From Cytophagales bacterium (GTDB lineage Bacteria > Bacteroidota > Bacteroidia > Cytophagales > Spirosomataceae), in contig JABMMK010000319.1 of the NCBI GenBank assembly GCA_013205605.1, positions 1-8,776 of the forward strand: DNA of 8,776 bases. The letters run 5' to 3'. The notes beneath the pieces are model-generated. The model made no database searches and was not told the origin of the DNA. It saw nothing but the letters and a program-made list of their open reading frames with translations. The translations under genes and the position numbers were made by a program. This document shows, piece by piece, positions 5,884 through 8,776 of the stretch. Numbering within the stretch: position 1 is the first letter of the stretch; the number at the start of each line of letters is the position of its first letter.

Positions 5884-5891
5884 CAAATGTA
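5884..5891 (-). promoter_or_regulatory. Candidate -7 box TACATTTG for the MmcQ/YjbR gene
   Basis: The minus strand reads TACATTTG, an exact TAnnTTTG match, 34 bases before the ATG at 5849 and just after the subtilase stop. No clear TTG is found at -33. It suggests independent transcription rather than simple read-through from the protease gene. Confidence 0.4.
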
Positions 5892-5896
5892 CTCCT

Positions 5897-7138
5897 TTAA
5901 TTATTTGAAAATAATAAAGCATTAACTGTACCGGACCTCAGCCCTGTAATTTTACCTTTAGTTGAACTAGTTTTTAGGTAAATTTCAACCTCAGATGGTG
6001 TAGCAACACGATTTTGGGATAAAAACTTGGCAACAACTCCCGCAACATGCGGTGTCGCCATGGATGTACCACTCAATGTAGCCGTAAACGTTTTCAATGA
6101 CCCTTTTATATAAGCAGAAGTAATGGAAGTCCCTGGAGCTAATATATCTACAATAGAGCCCCAATTAGAATAGGACGCAAAGATATCAGTATTCGTCGTA
6201 GCACCTACCGTAATTGCTACTTGAACACGAGCTGGAGAAAATTGAGAAGCATCTAAATTACTATTTCCGGCCGCAACACACATGACTATATTGGCTGCTA
6301 CTGCATTTGATACCGCTAAATCTAATGATTGTGAAGCAGTGCCTCCTAAGGACATATTGCCAACGGCAGTATTCGTTTTTGTATTGTGATCTTTAACAAC
6401 CCAGTCAATTCCCTCTAAAACATCTGAATTTGTCCCTGCACCTCTGGCATCTAAAACACGAACAGCAATCAAGTTTACATTTTTAGCTATCCCATAAAGT
6501 CTACCCCCTACAGTTCCAGACACATGAGTACCATGCCCATTTTGATCAATCCAATTCGTTGTGCTAGTACCAATCGCTGAATATCCACGAACTACCCTTC
6601 CTTCAAAATCTACATGGGTAGATAAAATACCTGTGTCAATGATATAGGCGTCTACACCTGCACCATTCGACGTATACGTATATGATTTATCTAAAGGAAT
6701 ACCAATTTGGTCCACACGGTCAATTCCCCAGGAAGGAACATTTGTTTGTGTAGTATTTATACTAATTATTTGATCTTTTTCTATAAAATCTACTCTAGGA
6801 TTATTTCTAAGTCTATTGATCGCTGCCGGATTAAGTCTAGCCGAGAATCCTTTTATTGCATATTTAAACACATGATCTGCTTTAACGCCTTCACTTCTGC
6901 CAATTTCTCTAACTTCATCATCGATTTCCTTCCCAGTTGTTTTTTCTTTGAAAACAACAATATAGACATCATTCGGCAATTCAGTTTGGTTTAGATTTGA
7001 ATTTGAGGGTTGTGAAAAAAGTTCGCTTGGATTTGATTGATTTGGTAAAATTCCTTTATCGGAAAATTGCTCATTACAAGCCAACATAAATACAGCTAAA
7101 GCTGCAAGGGAAACAATTTTTACTACGTGATTTTTCAT
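5897..7138 (-). CDS. Lipoprotein S8 subtilisin-like serine protease with I9 propeptide
   Basis: 413 residues. A lipobox signal peptide (AVFMLAC) puts a lipid on Cys21. A Ser/Asn/Gln-rich linker runs to about residue 55. Residues 57-127 are an inhibitor I9 propeptide (NDVYIVVFKE, FKYAIKGFSARLNPAAINRL, VDFIEKDQ). The catalytic domain (about 135-405) has the complete set: Asp168 in YIIDTGI, His202 in NGHGTHVSG, oxyanion Asn292 in VAAGNSN and Ser359 in SGTSMATPHVAG. The sequence is nearest the proteinase K-like subtilases (compare SWGIDRVDQ near 136-144). It ends soon after the domain, with no sorting or adhesion module. Because the propeptide is N-terminal to the protease, self-processing would free the protease from the lipid anchor. 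It probably degrades extracellular protein. A TACATTTG box lies about 100 bp upstream. Confidence 0.95.
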   Translation of the reverse strand: MKNHVVKIVSLAALAVFMLACNEQFSDKGILPNQSNPSELFSQPSNSNLNQTELPNDVYIVVFKEKTTGKEIDDEVREIGRSEGVKADHVFKYAIKGFSARLNPAAINRLRNNPRVDFIEKDQIISINTTQTNVPSWGIDRVDQIGIPLDKSYTYTSNGAGVDAYIIDTGILSTHVDFEGRVVRGYSAIGTSTTNWIDQNGHGTHVSGTVGGRLYGIAKNVNLIAVRVLDARGAGTNSDVLEGIDWVVKDHNTKTNTAVGNMSLGGTASQSLDLAVSNAVAANIVMCVAAGNSNLDASQFSPARVQVAITVGATTNTDIFASYSNWGSIVDILAPGTSITSAYIKGSLKTFTATLSGTSMATPHVAGVVAKFLSQNRVATPSEVEIYLKTSSTKGKITGLRSGTVNALLFSNN

Positions 7139-7234
7139 ATTTTAGGTTCTTCTTTAAAATAATAAAACAGTACTTTTTAGGGATCTATGAATTTAAAATT
7201 TTATCCACAGGGCATCACAAACTGTAAATTGTTT

Positions 7235-7242
7235 CAAATGTA
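7235..7242 (-). promoter_or_regulatory. Candidate -7 box TACATTTG for the subtilase gene
   Basis: The minus strand reads TACATTTG (exact TAnnTTTG), 96 bases before the subtilase ATG. A -33 TTG is not evident. The implied leader is about 90 nt and AT-rich. Confidence 0.35.
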
Positions 7243-7261
7243 TAACCTTGAAAATAATCTA

Positions 7262-7283
7262 AAATTAAATAAAGATTTAATTT
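7262..7283 (-). other. AT-only hairpin downstream of the SGNH gene
   Basis: AAATTAAAT (7262-7270) and ATTTAATTT (7275-7283) are perfect 9-bp arms with a 4-nt loop, 39 bases after the SGNH stop. With no G/C pairs and only a short T-tract, it would be a weak terminator at best. No better terminator is visible between the SGNH and subtilase genes. Confidence 0.3.
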
Positions 7284-7322
7284 GTATCATATTCGGATTT
7301 TAGTTCAAAATTTTCAAATAGG

Positions 7323-8003
7323 TTACTTTACAATAAAAGGAAAAATACGATTAGCCCAATTTTTATATGCGACAGCCGAAGGGTGTAAACCATCCTTAGC
7401 GACCCACGTGGGATTTAATTTAGCTTCTCTACCTAAAACTGTGATGTCTAAGTATTGACATTTGAAGTTATTGGCAAGCTTTTTATTTAAACTGTTGAAC
7501 AGGTCGATTTCTCTTTTGATTTTATTTGTATCTAGTCTTTTGCCTTCAGGGGTCAAGCTATAATCTGGGATAGACAAAACTAAAACGTGTTGGCTTTCCC
7601 CCCGAGTCGCCTGAATGGCCCGATTTAAAATCGATTTGAAATTCTTACTATATATGCTCGTATCAATCCCTTGAAACTGATCATTTACGCCAATCAACAC
7701 CGTCACAAAATCATAATAGGCCAAATTTTGTTGGCTTATCGATTTGTCTAGTTGGGCTGAAGTCCAACCCGTAGTCGCCACATAGGTTAGTTGGGCCGTT
7801 TTAATCGACCTCGATTTCAAGAGCTGAAGCGTCTGCGCCGGAAAACGTTCTAATGAATTTACTCCCCGGCCTATCGTGTAGGAATCTCCTAAGGCCAACC
7901 ATGAAATAGAAGTGGAATCGTCTTTAGCCAACATCTCCGAACCCGCGGGTGTCTGACAAGAAAATAAAGCGCCTAAAACAAACAGAATCAGTAATCTATG
8001 CAT
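7323..8003 (-). CDS. SGNH/GDSL hydrolase lipoprotein
   Basis: 226 residues from ATG 8003. A TTG two codons upstream (8009) is open but unnecessary, and ATG-His-Arg gives a normal lipoprotein signal peptide with lipobox ALFSC and Cys16. The SGNH blocks are all present: block I LALGDSYTIG with nucleophile Ser41, block II Gly79 in TTGWTS, block III Asn107 in IGVNDQ, and block V Asp204/His207 in DGLHPS. The protein is therefore likely an active esterase, lipase or deacetylase acting on carbohydrate esters or lipids at the outer envelope; the substrate cannot be told. Its length is typical for a single SGNH domain. It is divergent from the Oar-like TonB receptor gene, and the shared 216-bp region holds hairpins. 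Confidence 0.92.
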   Translation of the reverse strand: MHRLLILFVLGALFSCQTPAGSEMLAKDDSTSISWLALGDSYTIGRGVNSLERFPAQTLQLLKSRSIKTAQLTYVATTGWTSAQLDKSISQQNLAYYDFVTVLIGVNDQFQGIDTSIYSKNFKSILNRAIQATRGESQHVLVLSIPDYSLTPEGKRLDTNKIKREIDLFNSLNKKLANNFKCQYLDITVLGREAKLNPTWVAKDGLHPSAVAYKNWANRIFPFIVK

Positions 8004-8033
8004 GAGCAAAAAATGATTGGAAATACAAATTGC

Positions 8034-8064
8034 TTTATTTCAAGGAGTTAACCTCCGAAATAAA
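8034..8064. other. Bulged 12-bp hairpin between divergent genes
   Basis: TTTATTTC (8034-8041) pairs with GAAATAAA (8057-8064), and GGAG (8044-8047) with CTCC (8053-8056), around a TTAAC loop with a two-base AA bulge. No T-run follows on either strand, so it is not a terminator. It lies about 30 bp upstream of the SGNH ATG and may be an operator or a leader structure. Its right arm overlaps another dyad (8061-8067 with 8086-8092). Confidence 0.45.
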
Positions 8065-8092
8065 TCTAATGTTAAAATTAAATTAAGATTTA
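8061..8092. repeat. Inverted repeat TAAATCT / AGATTTA
   Basis: TAAATCT (8061-8067) and AGATTTA (8086-8092) are perfect complements across 18 bases, and the pairing can continue inward with a one-base bulge. It shares bases 8061-8064 with the hairpin at 8034-8064, so both cannot form at once. It is AT-rich, so weak on its own. Confidence 0.3.
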
Positions 8093-8182
8093 GCCAATAA
8101 TGAACCCAAAATACCCTCTTTTTTTCACAAACAAGCACCTATTAATTAATAATTACGCAACATGTTGATGACCTTATTAAAA

Positions 8183-8190
8183 TAATTTTG
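8183..8190 (+). promoter_or_regulatory. Candidate -7 box TAATTTTG for the TonB receptor gene
   Basis: An exact TAnnTTTG match 29 bases before the ATG at 8220. A TTG lies at 8165-8167 with a 15-base spacer, a little shorter than the usual range. The position makes it the best promoter candidate for the receptor. Confidence 0.45.
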
Positions 8191-8219
8191 TAAAAATTTT
8201 AACATAATAATCAATCACA

Positions 8220-8776
8220 ATGACAAAAATCCTACGTAGTAAATTCCTGAATTTTTTAAGCCCACTATTATTTTTTGGGCTCTTCATGATGTTGTCAAAT
8301 CAATCATTTGGCCAAGGTACAGATGCCACTATTTATGGTAAAATCAGTGACGAAAAAGGAGAGGCAATTCCCGGAGTCACGGTAAGAATTAAAAATGAAT
8401 CTACTGGATTTCAGTCAGGTACTGTTTCCAATGTGAACGGAGAATATCAATTACAGCAATTACCCTTAGGCAAACCCTATTCGGTAAGCTTTTCTTTTGT
8501 TGGTTACCAGACCTTGAAATTTTCAGATTATGCTGTAAATCAAGGAGATAAATTACGAATTGACGGTAAATTGGTTCCTAGCAACACTCAATTATCTGAG
8601 GTCGTGGTGAGTGCAAATTCATTTGTCAACAAAGAAACAGCGCGTGCCGGTGCGGCGATTGCCGTTACATCCTTACAGATGAAGCAATTGCCCATGGAAG
8701 GAAGAAACTTTACAGCATTAACGGCTCTTTCACCACTTCAAGGTAAGAACGGAAGTTTTGGAGGACAGCGTATATC
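8220..8776 (+). CDS. Oar-like TonB-dependent receptor, 5' part
   Basis: 185 complete codons, running off the right edge. An in-frame TAA four codons upstream leaves ATG 8220 as the first start. A signal peptide ends near QSFG/Q (residue 31). Residues 36-118 form a carboxypeptidase-regulatory-like (beta-sandwich) domain: IYGKISDEKGEAIPGVTVRI, TGFQSGTVSNVNGEYQL, LPLGKPYSVSF-FVGYQ. It is followed by a TonB-box-like LSEVVVSAN (125-133) and the start of the plug (AVTSLQMKQLPMEGRNFTAL). The NESTG and LPLGKPYSV features are typical of Oar-type receptors rather than SusC proteins, and no SusD is visible. The protein should be a large outer-membrane beta-barrel importing an unknown ligand with TonB energy. 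It is transcribed away from the SGNH lipoprotein gene. Confidence 0.9.
   Translation, partial: MTKILRSKFLNFLSPLLFFGLFMMLSNQSFGQGTDATIYGKISDEKGEAIPGVTVRIKNESTGFQSGTVSNVNGEYQLQQLPLGKPYSVSFSFVGYQTLKFSDYAVNQGDKLRIDGKLVPSNTQLSEVVVSANSFVNKETARAGAAIAVTSLQMKQLPMEGRNFTALTALSPLQGKNGSFGGQRI

Noticed and set aside
5900..5915. AT palindrome ATTATTT-GA-AAATAAT at the end of the subtilase gene
   Set aside because: It lies in the last coding codons, has no G/C pairs in the arms and a two-base centre, so it is more likely chance than a terminator.
6707..6994. 95-codon plus-strand open frame
   Set aside because: It is antisense to the propeptide part of the subtilase, which has clear domain evidence on the minus strand.
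8004..8009. TTG start two codons upstream of the SGNH gene's ATG
   Set aside because: ATG 8003 gives a complete lipoprotein signal peptide. The extra two residues add nothing and TTG starts are rare.

Overview
The window is AT-rich and looks like Bacteroidota chromosomal DNA, possibly from a Cytophagia-type lineage. The evidence is an Oar-like TonB-dependent receptor, an AraC regulator fused to a seven-helix membrane domain, several lipobox lipoproteins, and exact or near matches to the Bacteroidota -7 promoter box TAnnTTTG. The genus cannot be told from sequence alone. I see no rRNA, tRNA, CRISPR array, insertion sequence or phage gene.

Layout. (1) 1-425, minus: 5' end of a Tat-exported protein resembling Bacteroidota FAD-dependent oxidoreductases; its upstream DNA (426-621) is full of dyads. 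(2) 684-2266: two divergent genes for exported NTF2-like proteins, one with two tandem domains (minus) and one a single-domain SnoaL-like lipoprotein (plus), sharing a 179-bp promoter region with a 7-12-7 palindrome. (3) 2292-3482, minus: membrane AraC-type regulator, convergent with the SnoaL gene and sharing a bidirectional terminator that contains its own stop codon. (4) 3725-5425, minus: a signal-peptide/kelch-like/one-TM/winged-helix-like protein followed by a small acidic protein of unknown function, probably one operon closed by a good terminator. (5) 5517-5849, minus: MmcQ/YjbR family protein. (6) 5897-7138, minus: lipoprotein subtilase with I9 propeptide. (7) 7323-8003, minus: SGNH/GDSL lipoprotein hydrolase. 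(8) 8220-8776, plus: 5' end of the Oar-like TonB receptor.

How they fit together. Most products act in or across the envelope: lipoprotein hydrolases (S8 protease, SGNH esterase), exported NTF2-like proteins, two membrane-embedded regulators and an outer-membrane transporter. No single known pathway ties the window together, so it reads as a run of short transcription units. The most intriguing unit is the kelch-like/TM/winged-helix-like protein at 4070-5425. It looks like a membrane-tethered one-component regulator with a periplasmic N-terminus and a cytoplasmic C-terminus. Three dyads lie within 100 bp upstream of its start.

Two starts need care. The AraC gene has only a TTG start available (3482). 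The SGNH gene should start at ATG 8003, not at the TTG two codons upstream. No intergenic gap exceeds 300 bp.
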